The notes under the pieces are model-generated. The model was not told the origin of the DNA, ran no database searches, and saw only the letters and a list, made by a program, of their open reading frames with translations. From contig JAFMCM010000002.1 in the NCBI GenBank assembly GCA_017857755.1, forward strand, positions 1-64,000: a DNA stretch of 64,000 bases. Reading direction: 5' to 3'. How positions within the stretch are numbered: position 1 is the first letter of the stretch; every line of letters starts with the position of its first letter. A program made the position numbers and the translations under genes. This DNA is from Methylophilaceae bacterium (lineage in GTDB: Bacteria; Pseudomonadota; Gammaproteobacteria; Burkholderiales; Methylophilaceae). Positions 18,796 through 26,442 of the stretch are shown piece by piece.

Positions 18796-18827
18796 AAAAA
18801 AGCCACAGCAGCAGCGGTGGCTTTTTT
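18796..18827 (-). terminator. Intrinsic terminator after the membrane cytochrome gene, upstream of sucC
   Basis: AAAAAAGCCAC and GTGGCTTTTTT pair perfectly over 11 bases around a 10-base loop, with A and T tracts on both sides, so it can work in either direction. On the minus strand it ends transcription from the gene at 18845-19615 and insulates the sucC promoter. Confidence 0.85.
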
Positions 18828-18844
18828 GGGTATGTTGCTGCTGC

Positions 18845-19615
18845 TTATAAATCTTGCTCCCAAGTATTACCATATATTTTGCCAGTTCTAGACATAATAA
18901 ACATTTGGTACATGCTGGTTACCCACATAAAAGTGGATGCTAAGCTGTAACCAATACCACCGATAATGGTTAGATAAGCAAAGCTTGGACTGAGCTTGGT
19001 TAACCACCAAGATAAAATATCGAGAATAAGGAAACCAAAAGGAAAAGCAATTGCAATGATTTTAAGTTTTCTCGGAACTCCAACAGCAAAACTAAAAATA
19101 AAGCTAATAAAGAAAAAGATAAAACTAATGCCAAATAAATGAATATGCGACACCCGGGTTAAGCTTTGGAAGCTGGCGCCATCGCTGGTGGCCGCTACTT
19201 TTTGAACCTCTTCAAAGTGATTGAAGTTAGGAATATTCGGGATTGCGCTATGACAAGCAACGCAATGTTTGACAAATACTGCCTTAAAGTGAGCATCCCA
19301 GTCCTCTTTTGGCGCGCCTTTTCGGACCCATTTGATGATATCTGCTCTGACTTCATCTGGTGCGTTGGCTTTCATTGAGCCGTTGAGTTTGTTTTCTAAT
19401 AGGCTATGAGTGCGGTCACCATAGTAACTATAAACGATGTCATTTTTAGACAAACCCACTTTGCCATCGGCCATACCATGCGTCATCATGATTTGCAAGC
19501 CTGCCATCATGAGTCCAACACCAACAACCAATAAGTAGCCAGCGAAAAGCGTTTTAATCGGTGCTGGCATGTTGGGTAGATTAAGCCATGTCATATTAGA
19601 GGGGGTAAATTGCAT
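18845..19615 (-). CDS. Membrane-bound monohaem c-type cytochrome-like protein, unknown function
   Basis: A 256-residue protein with an N-terminal membrane segment (about 20-44), a periplasm-sized loop of about 110 residues holding one haem c motif C118-V-A-C-H122, then three more membrane segments (about 157-179, 185-205 and 213-240). Histidines next to the second segment (RVSHIHLFG, about 154-162) could add redox ligands. I do not recognise a named family; the layout (single CxxCH in a loop of a four-segment protein) suggests electron transfer at the membrane surface. It is monocistronic, has its own terminator, and diverges from serB across 19616-19766. Confidence 0.75.
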   Translation of the reverse strand: MQFTPSNMTWLNLPNMPAPIKTLFAGYLLVVGVGLMMAGLQIMMTHGMADGKVGLSKNDIVYSYYGDRTHSLLENKLNGSMKANAPDEVRADIIKWVRKGAPKEDWDAHFKAVFVKHCVACHSAIPNIPNFNHFEEVQKVAATSDGASFQSLTRVSHIHLFGISFIFFFISFIFSFAVGVPRKLKIIAIAFPFGFLILDILSWWLTKLSPSFAYLTIIGGIGYSLASTFMWVTSMYQMFIMSRTGKIYGNTWEQDL

Positions 19616-19766
19616 TGATTCATCTCAAGAGTTGTTGTACGAAAATCATAGCATTAAAACGATACATCGACCAAGAAAAGAAGCGCTTATCAAGTGGCTT
19701 CATTCATATCATGGTGAGTTTGCGCTAACTGTTATAATGTGTTTTTGTTCTAGATTTGTGAATTTT

Positions 19767-20606
19767 ATGCGTTTAGTTATTCAAGGTCGGGCGTTGAGTG
19801 TGGCGCATCTGACTCATATTCACCGCTTAATTGGCGGTAACACACAGTTTATGCAAATCGGCGAATACGCTTATTACCTGCCCATTCATTCTCCAGAGAT
19901 TGATGCGGTACAGTCCTTTTGTGCGGCGCAGCAAATTGACTGTGCAATCGTGCCAAATACGCAAGTATTAACCAAGTTTGGCTTGTGTGTGATGGACATG
20001 GATTCGACCTTAATTTCGATTGAGTGTATTGATGAAATTGCCGATATGATGGGCATCAAACCGCAGATTGCCGAGATTACAGAAGCGGCGATGCGTGGGG
20101 AATTGGATTTTGCTGCCAGTCTCACTAAACGGGTTGGCTTGCTCAAAGGCTTGGATGAAAGCGCTTTGCAAACAGTTGTTGATGAGCGCTTAAAATTAAA
20201 TCCAGGTGTGAAAGAGTGGATTGCCGTATGCCAAGCAAACAATATAAAAACAATGGTGGTTTCTGGTGGTTTTACTTTTTTTGCCAACCATGTCAAAGCA
20301 ATGCTTGGGTTAGATTATGCGGTAGCGAACGTGCTTGAGATTGTGGATGGAAAGCTGACTGGTAAAATTGTTGGTGATATTGTCGATGCCCAGCGTAAAG
20401 CGGATGAGTTAGTACAATGGCGCGATGCGCTCGGCTTGAGTGCGACGCAAACCATTGCCATCGGTGATGGGGCCAATGATTTAAAAATGATGAATGTCGC
20501 AGCTGTTGGCATTGCCTATCATGCAAAACCAGTCGTACAAGCACAGGCTATGTACGCCTTGAATCATGTCGGTGTTGATGGCGCCATTTATTTGCTGACA
20601 GCCTAG
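19767..20606 (+). CDS. serB: Phosphoserine phosphatase
   Basis: HAD-superfamily phosphatase, last step of serine synthesis. The catalytic loop DMDSTLIS starts at residue 77 (nucleophile D77, acid D79); VVSGGFTFFA and GDGANDLKMM supply the remaining HAD motifs. The N-terminal 70 residues form the SerB-type regulatory extension. I start it at the ATG 19767, giving 279 residues; the frame is open further upstream but would run into the divergent cytochrome gene. A GTG at 19758 is a close alternative. It converges on the DUF455 gene with only 15 bases between. Confidence 0.93.
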   Translation: MRLVIQGRALSVAHLTHIHRLIGGNTQFMQIGEYAYYLPIHSPEIDAVQSFCAAQQIDCAIVPNTQVLTKFGLCVMDMDSTLISIECIDEIADMMGIKPQIAEITEAAMRGELDFAASLTKRVGLLKGLDESALQTVVDERLKLNPGVKEWIAVCQANNIKTMVVSGGFTFFANHVKAMLGLDYAVANVLEIVDGKLTGKIVGDIVDAQRKADELVQWRDALGLSATQTIAIGDGANDLKMMNVAAVGIAYHAKPVVQAQAMYALNHVGVDGAIYLLTA

Positions 20607-20621
20607 CGCATGGCCTAAGGC

Positions 20622-21449
20622 TTATAACAAACTTAGTTCTTCCTCTGTAAAGCCTGCTTTTCTTCTGGCATTCAGATTGAATGGTGGTTTAAGGGTAGGC
20701 GCTTTATATTGCAGACAAAGTTGATAGAAGGTTTCAATTGGGTTAAGTAATCTTTGTGTGCATAGCCAATTAAACCAAGTATTACCAATGGCGACATGTC
20801 CAATTTCATCACGCAGAATAATATCGAGAATTTCAGCTGCTTTTTGGTCGCCAGCTTGCGCTAGTTTACCTCGCAAAGCTGGCGTTGCATCGAGTCCGCG
20901 TGCTTCCATGGTGCGAGGCACTAAAGCCATACGGGCCAGTACGTCATCTTTTGTCCGCTCGACCATCTCCCATAGCGCATTATGGCCAGGAAAGCTGCCA
21001 TAAGCATAACCAAAGCTCGCTAAATGGCTGTTCAGTAGGGAAAAGTGATCAGCCTCTTCTGCCGCTACACGTAACCAATCAACATAGTACTGTGATGGCA
21101 TATTGGCAAAACGCCAAATCGCATCAAGGGCCAAATTAATCGCATTAAATTCGATATGCGTCAGGGCATGGATGAGCGCAGCGCGCCCCTCATCCGTTCG
21201 CATCGAGCGTTTTTTGACTGCAATCGGCGAGACTAACTCGGGTCGAAGCGGACGGCCAGGAATCGTTTTTCCACCCATGGAGATAGGCTGGATTTCGGCC
21301 TTAGTATCGAGAGTAACTTGCTGATTGGCGAAAGCTTGATGCAGACCGATTACCCCATCTACTTTTTGTTTTGGATTGTCCGAAAGTAGCCAGTTGAGCG
21401 CACTTTGACGCAACTCAATACCGTCTAATAAGCAGTTATTTACATTCAA
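20622..21449 (-). CDS. DUF455 ferritin-like protein
   Basis: A 275-residue DUF455 protein. The conserved carboxylate/histidine pattern of a ferritin-like diiron site is visible: HIEFNAI (about residues 97-103), AAEEADHFSLL (about 128-138) and RDEIGHVAIG (about 213-222). The family's reaction is unproven; relatives include tRNA hydroxylases of the MiaE type and putative iron oxidases. It is the last gene of a tight minus-strand operon, 3 bases after the SMP-30-like gene. No signal peptide is visible, so it should be cytoplasmic, unlike the preceding five gene products. Confidence 0.85.
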   Translation of the reverse strand: MNVNNCLLDGIELRQSALNWLLSDNPKQKVDGVIGLHQAFANQQVTLDTKAEIQPISMGGKTIPGRPLRPELVSPIAVKKRSMRTDEGRAALIHALTHIEFNAINLALDAIWRFANMPSQYYVDWLRVAAEEADHFSLLNSHLASFGYAYGSFPGHNALWEMVERTKDDVLARMALVPRTMEARGLDATPALRGKLAQAGDQKAAEILDIILRDEIGHVAIGNTWFNWLCTQRLLNPIETFYQLCLQYKAPTLKPPFNLNARRKAGFTEEELSLL

Positions 21450-21452
21450 TTT

Positions 21453-22286
21453 TTAATCAATTTCAATGAATTCAAGTGTGCCCGCTTTCATGACAGGGAC
21501 TAAGATATATTTTTCATCGTGACTGAGCGCAATATCTGCTGGACTATTGAAATGGCTTTTAATCGGCCGAGCTTGACCTGCATCAAGGTGGTAGATCGAG
21601 CCGCCTTTCCAATCGCTGACATAAATCTGACCACTTTTTGTTTTAACAATACCGTCGCCACCACCAAAGCCTTCGGCAAGTTTAACCAAATCACCATTGT
21701 CTAGATTGACTCGATATAGCATGCCTGAAGCAAAATCTACCGTTAGTAAATGGTGCTCATCTTCCACGAACAAGCCATTGGGCGCTAACACTTCTGGTTT
21801 GTTACGATCGACTATGGTAGTGATCCTGCCCTGTGGATTGATTTTGTAAATGGCACCACCAGTGGATAAGTCACCACTATCACTGACGTATAAGTTACCT
21901 TGGTTGTCAGCTGCCAAATCATTTAAAAACTGCGGGGTTTGCGGAAAGGCATCAGCTGCCACAAAGATATGCCAATGGCCATTTGGCATTACCATCAAAA
22001 CACGATTTTTATCCGCAACATATACATTGTCTCCAATGATGGCGAGTCCTTTTGGGTCATCCATCCCTTTTGCAAAAATCGTGGTTTCACCGTTGTGAGT
22101 AATCTTTCTTATTTGACCATCGCTATCTTGGTTGAAGCCATTGATTTCAGAAACATAAAGATCGCCATTCTTGGCTTGAATCACTGATTCTGGTGTCAAC
22201 AAGGAGGTAATCCTTTCGGAAAACAAAGTGCTAGCATGAATACATCCAGTGTAAAGCATAGCGAATACAATCATTATTTTTTTCAT
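21453..22286 (-). CDS. Secreted SMP-30/gluconolactonase-like beta-propeller protein
   Basis: 277 residues with a signal peptide (MKKIMIVFAMLYTGCIHA) and a six-bladed propeller of the SMP-30/NHL type: repeated blades such as NGDLYVSEING, PKGLAIIGDNVYVADKNRV, FLNDLAADNQGNLYVSDSG and SGQIYVSDWKGGSIYHL. The glutamate after the first strand (TPESVI), the FLND asparagine and later aspartates fit the SMP-30 metal site. Start: the ATG at 22286, since upstream codons only extend to a TTG and spoil the signal peptide. It could be a lactonase acting on products of the dehydrogenase two genes upstream; that pairing is inference from the operon. Confidence 0.8.
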   Translation of the reverse strand: MKKIMIVFAMLYTGCIHASTLFSERITSLLTPESVIQAKNGDLYVSEINGFNQDSDGQIRKITHNGETTIFAKGMDDPKGLAIIGDNVYVADKNRVLMVMPNGHWHIFVAADAFPQTPQFLNDLAADNQGNLYVSDSGDLSTGGAIYKINPQGRITTIVDRNKPEVLAPNGLFVEDEHHLLTVDFASGMLYRVNLDNGDLVKLAEGFGGGDGIVKTKSGQIYVSDWKGGSIYHLDAGQARPIKSHFNSPADIALSHDEKYILVPVMKAGTLEFIEID

Positions 22287-22305
22287 TTGAGATTCCAAGC
22301 AATCA

Positions 22306-22884
22306 TTAATAGTAAAGGTTATTTAAGGGTAGATTATCCAAAGCATTGCAGATTTCACTTGTCTGAATGGGTGTATTTTTGTCGAGAGCGCTTAAAAATG
22401 CTGGGTCACGGGACAGTGCTTCAATCACTTTAGCCATCGCCTTTTTGTAGCCTTCAGCTATGAAATAGTCTGGGTTGTTGCTCAGCATTCCCAATTGTGT
22501 GGCCTCCTGTCTGATATGGGTGATAGGGGCGCCAGTACTCGTATAAGCCGCAGCAATCCACTCAGTATAGAACACTTGCAACTGCGCATTGTAAAACACA
22601 TGTGGTTCTAAGAGTAAAACGACGCTGGCTGGACTAGTAGCCTGCTTGTCTTGTGAGCATTCGCTAAGGCTAGCAAATTGCGGTTTTAGCATCTCCATCG
22701 CTGTTTTTTCAGCTAATGGCCCTTTCGTATGCCAAACAACCATATAAGGATGCAGTAACCTGACGGGATGCAAATAGTGTGTTTTTGCAATATGGATCGC
22801 CACATGACCTTGTAGTAGATTCGCCTGTGCTGGTGTGGCTGAACTGATTAATAGCCATAATAAACTTAATACTAGTGCTTTCAT
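22306..22884 (-). CDS. Secreted protein of unknown function
   Basis: 192 residues with a clear signal peptide (MKALVLSLLWLLISSATPAQA) and no motif I recognise. It has two cysteines in the mature part (SECSQ, SEICNAL), a hydrophobic beta-rich middle (PASVVLLLEPHVFYNA) and a helical C-terminus. It lies 23 bases after the sorbosone-dehydrogenase-like gene and 19 bases before the SMP-30-like gene, so it is part of the operon and likely shares the periplasm with them. It may be a small accessory or binding protein; no function is assigned. Confidence 0.75.
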   Translation of the reverse strand: MKALVLSLLWLLISSATPAQANLLQGHVAIHIAKTHYLHPVRLLHPYMVVWHTKGPLAEKTAMEMLKPQFASLSECSQDKQATSPASVVLLLEPHVFYNAQLQVFYTEWIAAAYTSTGAPITHIRQEATQLGMLSNNPDYFIAEGYKKAMAKVIEALSRDPAFLSALDKNTPIQTSEICNALDNLPLNNLYY

Positions 22885-22907
22885 GATTGTTCCATTCTGT
22901 AAGATTG

Positions 22908-24107
22908 TTATTTTGTGCTTTTGTAAATAATACGATAAATGTAGCCAGTTTTGTCATCGCTGACATATAAAGCGCCATCTGGCCCTACCACTACATCAAC
23001 AGGGCGACCCCATGCGCGGTTATTGTTCAGCCAGCCAGTTGCAAAATCGCTTATTTGTGTTGGTTTGCCTTGTTTAAACTGAATCCGTACTAGTTTGTAA
23101 CCACTTAATTGTTCTCGATTCCATGAACCATGTAGTGCGACAATGGCATCGGACATCCATTCCTCTGGAAAATGACTATTGGTTAAAAAAGTAATGCCAA
23201 TTGGGGTGGAATGAGAGGGGAGTAACAAGGAAGGCGGTATCGCCTTCTGACAGAAAGTTGCCGGGCCAGGAAAGTTTGGGTCTGTTGTCATCAGTCCACT
23301 AGCATTACCCCAGCAATGCGGCCAGCCATAATTGGCGCCAGCTTTGATGGCGCTGAGCTGTTCAGGCGGCAGTAAATCGTTTATTGGACCACCTTTAAGG
23401 TCGGAGCGCATATCGGCACCATTGTTGGTCGCAAACATAACATGGGTTTCAGGATGCCAAGCAAAGCCCTGTGCATTACGTAAACCTGTTGCCCAAATCG
23501 GAGGGAGAGAGGTGTGGCGGCCAACAACAGCGAGCGCACCTGCGGGTTTACCATCTTTGGCATAGCGTAACAGGGTAGCACGCGTTGGGTCTTCTTCATC
23601 ACACACGTTACAACTTGAGCCTACGTTGAGATACAAATGTGCATCAGGGCCTAATTTAAGCGTTTTTAAAGTGTGGCCACCCGTCGCTAAACGGCTTATA
23701 AAAGGGATGGGCTTTGACCACTGCTTATGTTCTTTAATGAGTTTGACAACACCATCTTGATTGGCGACTAATAAATCACCATCCACAAAGGTTAAGCCAT
23801 TAGGTGCATTAAGGTTTGATGCGATGATAATCGGCAGATCAGCGCTACCATTATGGTCGCTATCGCGTAGCATTAACACTTGGTTACTTTTGGCAGAAGT
23901 GACGAATAAATCGCCATCAGGTGAAAACGCCATCATCCGTGGTGCAACGGTTAATTTGGCGTAGATGCTGACTTCAAATCCAGCTGGTAATTGTAATGCC
24001 AGCTGCGCTGGAGGTTCCGCACTGCTGGCGCAAGCAAATGAAGGCAACAGACTACACATCGCCAAGGTAAAATAACTACTGAACTGATAGATGAAAAAAT
24101 CGAGCAT
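22908..24107 (-). CDS. Secreted PQQ-type glucose/sorbosone dehydrogenase-like propeller protein
   Basis: 399 residues with an N-terminal signal region (about 1-28, ending FACASS) and a soluble quinoprotein-type propeller. Family marks are QLPAGFEVSIYAKL, APRMMAFSPDGDLFVTSAKS, NAPNGLTFVDGDLLVANQ, the cysteine pair in GSSCNVCDEEDPTRA, ATGLRNAQGFAWHPET and AGANYGWPHCWG. These match L-sorbosone/glucose dehydrogenases that use PQQ; cofactor content here is inferred. It follows the flavoprotein gene by 12 bases. Its likely electron acceptor is a c-type cytochrome, which is the first gene of the same operon. Confidence 0.82.
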   Translation of the reverse strand: MLDFFIYQFSSYFTLAMCSLLPSFACASSAEPPAQLALQLPAGFEVSIYAKLTVAPRMMAFSPDGDLFVTSAKSNQVLMLRDSDHNGSADLPIIIASNLNAPNGLTFVDGDLLVANQDGVVKLIKEHKQWSKPIPFISRLATGGHTLKTLKLGPDAHLYLNVGSSCNVCDEEDPTRATLLRYAKDGKPAGALAVVGRHTSLPPIWATGLRNAQGFAWHPETHVMFATNNGADMRSDLKGGPINDLLPPEQLSAIKAGANYGWPHCWGNASGLMTTDPNFPGPATFCQKAIPPSLLLPSHSTPIGITFLTNSHFPEEWMSDAIVALHGSWNREQLSGYKLVRIQFKQGKPTQISDFATGWLNNNRAWGRPVDVVVGPDGALYVSDDKTGYIYRIIYKSTK

Positions 24108-24119
24108 TTTTAATATTGA

Positions 24120-25400
24120 TTAAGTCAGAACGTCAGACCAAATATTCAATGCCCAAGCATTAGCATATTGACCTTCCTGCACTGAAGGATGCTGGGACAA
24201 TCCACCGCCAGGTGCAGAGACCATTATTTTTTTGCGGGCATCATATCGATACACATTAGCAACGTGCATGGCACGTTGGTGATCAACAAAGCTATAACAA
24301 GTATTGGCAAACACAGGTTCTGGGTCTGGTAAACGACCATGCATCAGTTCAACAATGGCGCTGGCGCAGACTCGCGCTTGTGATGTCGCGATATGCGCAG
24401 ATTTAGGTAAACCCGCAGCAACACTATCTCCAATCACATGCACTTTAGGAACGCGGTCAGATTCATAAGTTAAAAAGCTGACATCGCACCATGGATAGTC
24501 TGGTGCTAATAAGTCTGCCATTTGTGCGGCTTTGCCTGCACGCTGTGGTGGAATAACGTTCAACACATCCGCTTGAATGCGCTCAAAATCAGTCGTGACA
24601 GTTTTGGTCTTTAAATCAATTTGATGAATACTGTTGTTGGGGCGGTAATCAACAATGTCGGGGTATTCATCTTTCCATACTTGAGCAAATAAAGCTTTTT
24701 TAGAAACAATATCAGCATTGGCATCTAATACAATAATTTTGCTTTTTGGTTGATATGCCTTGAAATAGCTGGCGACTTGGCAGACCCGTTCATAAGGTCC
24801 AGGCGGGCAACGATAAGGTACTTTAGGAATTGTGATGACAAACACACCACCATCAGCCATTGAGGTTAATTGTTTTCGCAAATGAACCGTTTGCCAACCA
24901 GCTTTCCATGCATGCGGTGCTTGCGCTTGTGCTTCAGCGCTTTGCAAGTTTGGTATCTCGTCATAAATCAAGTCAACACCTGGCGCAATAATCAATCTAT
25001 CGTAGTGAATCTCGCCACGTTGCATTTTAACGGTTTGAGCATCCGTATTGACAGCGATGACTTCATCTTGAATCCAATTAATGTCGTGGTTTTTTTGCAC
25101 CGCATCATAACCAAAAGTGAGGTCATCAATGCTTTTGCTCCCCCCTAAAACCAAATTGCTTAGTGGGCAAGAAACAAACTGTGATTGCTTTTCAATGACA
25201 CTCACAGCAATATTGTGATTGCTCCACATGCGGATGTATTTAGCAGCGGTTGTGCCAGCATAACCGCCACCAATGACGACAACATGGCCTATCGGTGGTT
25301 TTTTTCCACGGGCAAAGGTAGGGGTTGAAAGCAAAAGACCCGCAGCAGCGGCTGAGCGTATAAACGACCTTCTATCAAACGTGACAAATGGCTTAGTCAT
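24120..25400 (-). CDS. fccB: Flavocytochrome c sulfide dehydrogenase flavoprotein subunit (FccB-like)
   Basis: 426-residue FAD protein of the FCSD/sulfide:quinone reductase family, exported by Tat: RRSFIRS at 10-16 precedes a hydrophobic signal ending TFA30. It has the FAD-binding VVIGGGYAGTTAAKY at about 41-55, C78 in FVSCPLSN at the position of the cysteine that covalently holds FAD in Allochromatium FccB, and C198 (PYRCPPGPYE) and C368 (NTCYSF) at the positions of its redox-active disulfide. The motifs therefore support sulfide oxidation to sulfur. Its ATG overlaps the upstream cytochrome stop by 8 bases. Downstream genes are unusual for a plain sulfide dehydrogenase. Confidence 0.87.
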   Translation of the reverse strand: MTKPFVTFDRRSFIRSAAAAGLLLSTPTFARGKKPPIGHVVVIGGGYAGTTAAKYIRMWSNHNIAVSVIEKQSQFVSCPLSNLVLGGSKSIDDLTFGYDAVQKNHDINWIQDEVIAVNTDAQTVKMQRGEIHYDRLIIAPGVDLIYDEIPNLQSAEAQAQAPHAWKAGWQTVHLRKQLTSMADGGVFVITIPKVPYRCPPGPYERVCQVASYFKAYQPKSKIIVLDANADIVSKKALFAQVWKDEYPDIVDYRPNNSIHQIDLKTKTVTTDFERIQADVLNVIPPQRAGKAAQMADLLAPDYPWCDVSFLTYESDRVPKVHVIGDSVAAGLPKSAHIATSQARVCASAIVELMHGRLPDPEPVFANTCYSFVDHQRAMHVANVYRYDARKKIMVSAPGGGLSQHPSVQEGQYANAWALNIWSDVLT

Positions 25401-25797
25401 GATGCACATCCAATGTTTGCGATGGCAAGGGCGGCATAATCAACCTTGCTTGCTGTGAAAAATAGTATGCCAATTGTTGAATTTCTTGCGCGTTTAATCC
25501 TTTGGCATGATGATGCATGACCGTGCTGTTGTTGCGATTTTGGGTAAACGCTTGCATTTGCGTCATAAAATAGGTGGCATTTAAACCTGCAAGCGCAGGG
25601 GTTGCATTGAAGCTATTGCCGTTAGTTCCATGACAAGCTGCGCAAGACGCTGCTAAAGTTCGAATATGCACATCGTCGTTATTGCCAATCGTTTCAGCTG
25701 AATGGACAATATTAGAACCCACAACGCTCAATACGATCAAACTAAGCAATATGTGAATAAAACGAGAGAAACACAAATTTATTTTTATCCTTAACAT
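25393..25797 (-). CDS. fccA: Periplasmic monohaem cytochrome c (FccA-like subunit)
   Basis: 134 residues with an N-terminal signal/anchor (about 12-33) and one class I haem site C52-A-A-C-H56; the probable distal methionine is in NSTVMHHHAKGLNAQEI (about residues 89-105), followed by the C-terminal helix LAYYFSQQA. This is the small cytochrome c553-like fold seen in FccA and SoxX-like carriers; the fccB flavoprotein overlaps its 3' end, so it should be the electron-accepting subunit. Its start codon lies on the edge of a 12-bp inverted repeat (25796-25832), which could control expression. Confidence 0.85.
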   Translation of the reverse strand: MLRIKINLCFSRFIHILLSLIVLSVVGSNIVHSAETIGNNDDVHIRTLAASCAACHGTNGNSFNATPALAGLNATYFMTQMQAFTQNRNNSTVMHHHAKGLNAQEIQQLAYYFSQQARLIMPPLPSQTLDVHHD

Positions 25798-25832
25798 GGT
25801 GTTTTAACCCTAGATTTTGATTAAAACACCAT
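25796..25832. promoter_or_regulatory. 12-bp inverted repeat overlapping the fccA start codon
   Basis: ATGGTGTTTTAA (25796-25807) and TTAAAACACCAT (25821-25832) are exact reverse complements separated by 13 bases. The left arm includes two bases of the fccA start codon, and the loop, on the minus strand, carries AGGG, the only Shine-Dalgarno-like bases near. A third related copy, GTGGTTTTAAA, lies at 25857-25867. It may be a repressor operator or an mRNA hairpin that hides the start codon. Confidence 0.6.
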
Positions 25833-25880
25833 TTTAACCATCAATATGTACATAGTGTGGTTTTAAAGCTGCATGACTAA

Positions 25881-26363
25881 TTAGCAGTATTCGCCTTTAC
25901 AACCGTCATCCTTGACCCCTAAACCTTTTAAGAACTCAATCATATTCGGGTCGTTTTCATCACGGAAAAACTGGATTAAAGACATATCGTTTCTGAGTTT
26001 GACGTTCACGTCTGCACCGCTTTTAGCTAATATTTTTAGTATTTCACTGTCTCTGTTAAACGCCGCTAAATGAAAGGCAGTATGCTCTGCAGTTGGGTGA
26101 ACATAGTTAAGCTCAGCACCTTGTGCAATCAAATACTCAACGATTTTAATTTGATGCGCATTTGTCGCCATTTGCAATGGGCTCCAGCCAAAAATCTTTT
26201 CATTCACAACCTTTGCATCACCTTTTACAAACTTTTGCACTGTCGCTATATTGCCTTCAGTCAGTGCATCTCGCCATTTTGCTTCTTGCTCGTCCGTCAT
26301 TGCAGTTGCGTTAAAAGATAAGCATAAAGCACATGCGATTAAAGCGGTTTTAAAAAATTGCAT
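25881..26363 (-). CDS. Small secreted ankyrin-repeat protein
   Basis: 160 residues: signal peptide (MQFFKTALIACALCLSFNATA) then about three to four ankyrin repeats (FGWSPLQMATNAHQIKIVEY, EHTAFHLAAFNRDSEILKIL, NDMSLIQFFRDENDPNMIEF) and a cysteine-bearing tail (DDGCKGEYC). The ATG at 26363 has GGAG 9 bases upstream; the frame could reach a TTG at 26378 but that would disrupt the signal peptide. It lies 83 bases upstream of the fccA operon on the same strand, with the inverted repeat between, so co-transcription is possible. The partner protein is unknown. Confidence 0.83.
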   Translation of the reverse strand: MQFFKTALIACALCLSFNATAMTDEQEAKWRDALTEGNIATVQKFVKGDAKVVNEKIFGWSPLQMATNAHQIKIVEYLIAQGAELNYVHPTAEHTAFHLAAFNRDSEILKILAKSGADVNVKLRNDMSLIQFFRDENDPNMIEFLKGLGVKDDGCKGEYC

Positions 26364-26442
26364 CTTGTCATTCTCCAAAGTAAATCCTGATTATTAAAAG
26401 TGTTATATCTTACGATTTTAACTGTTCTTCTTGTTAGAAAAA

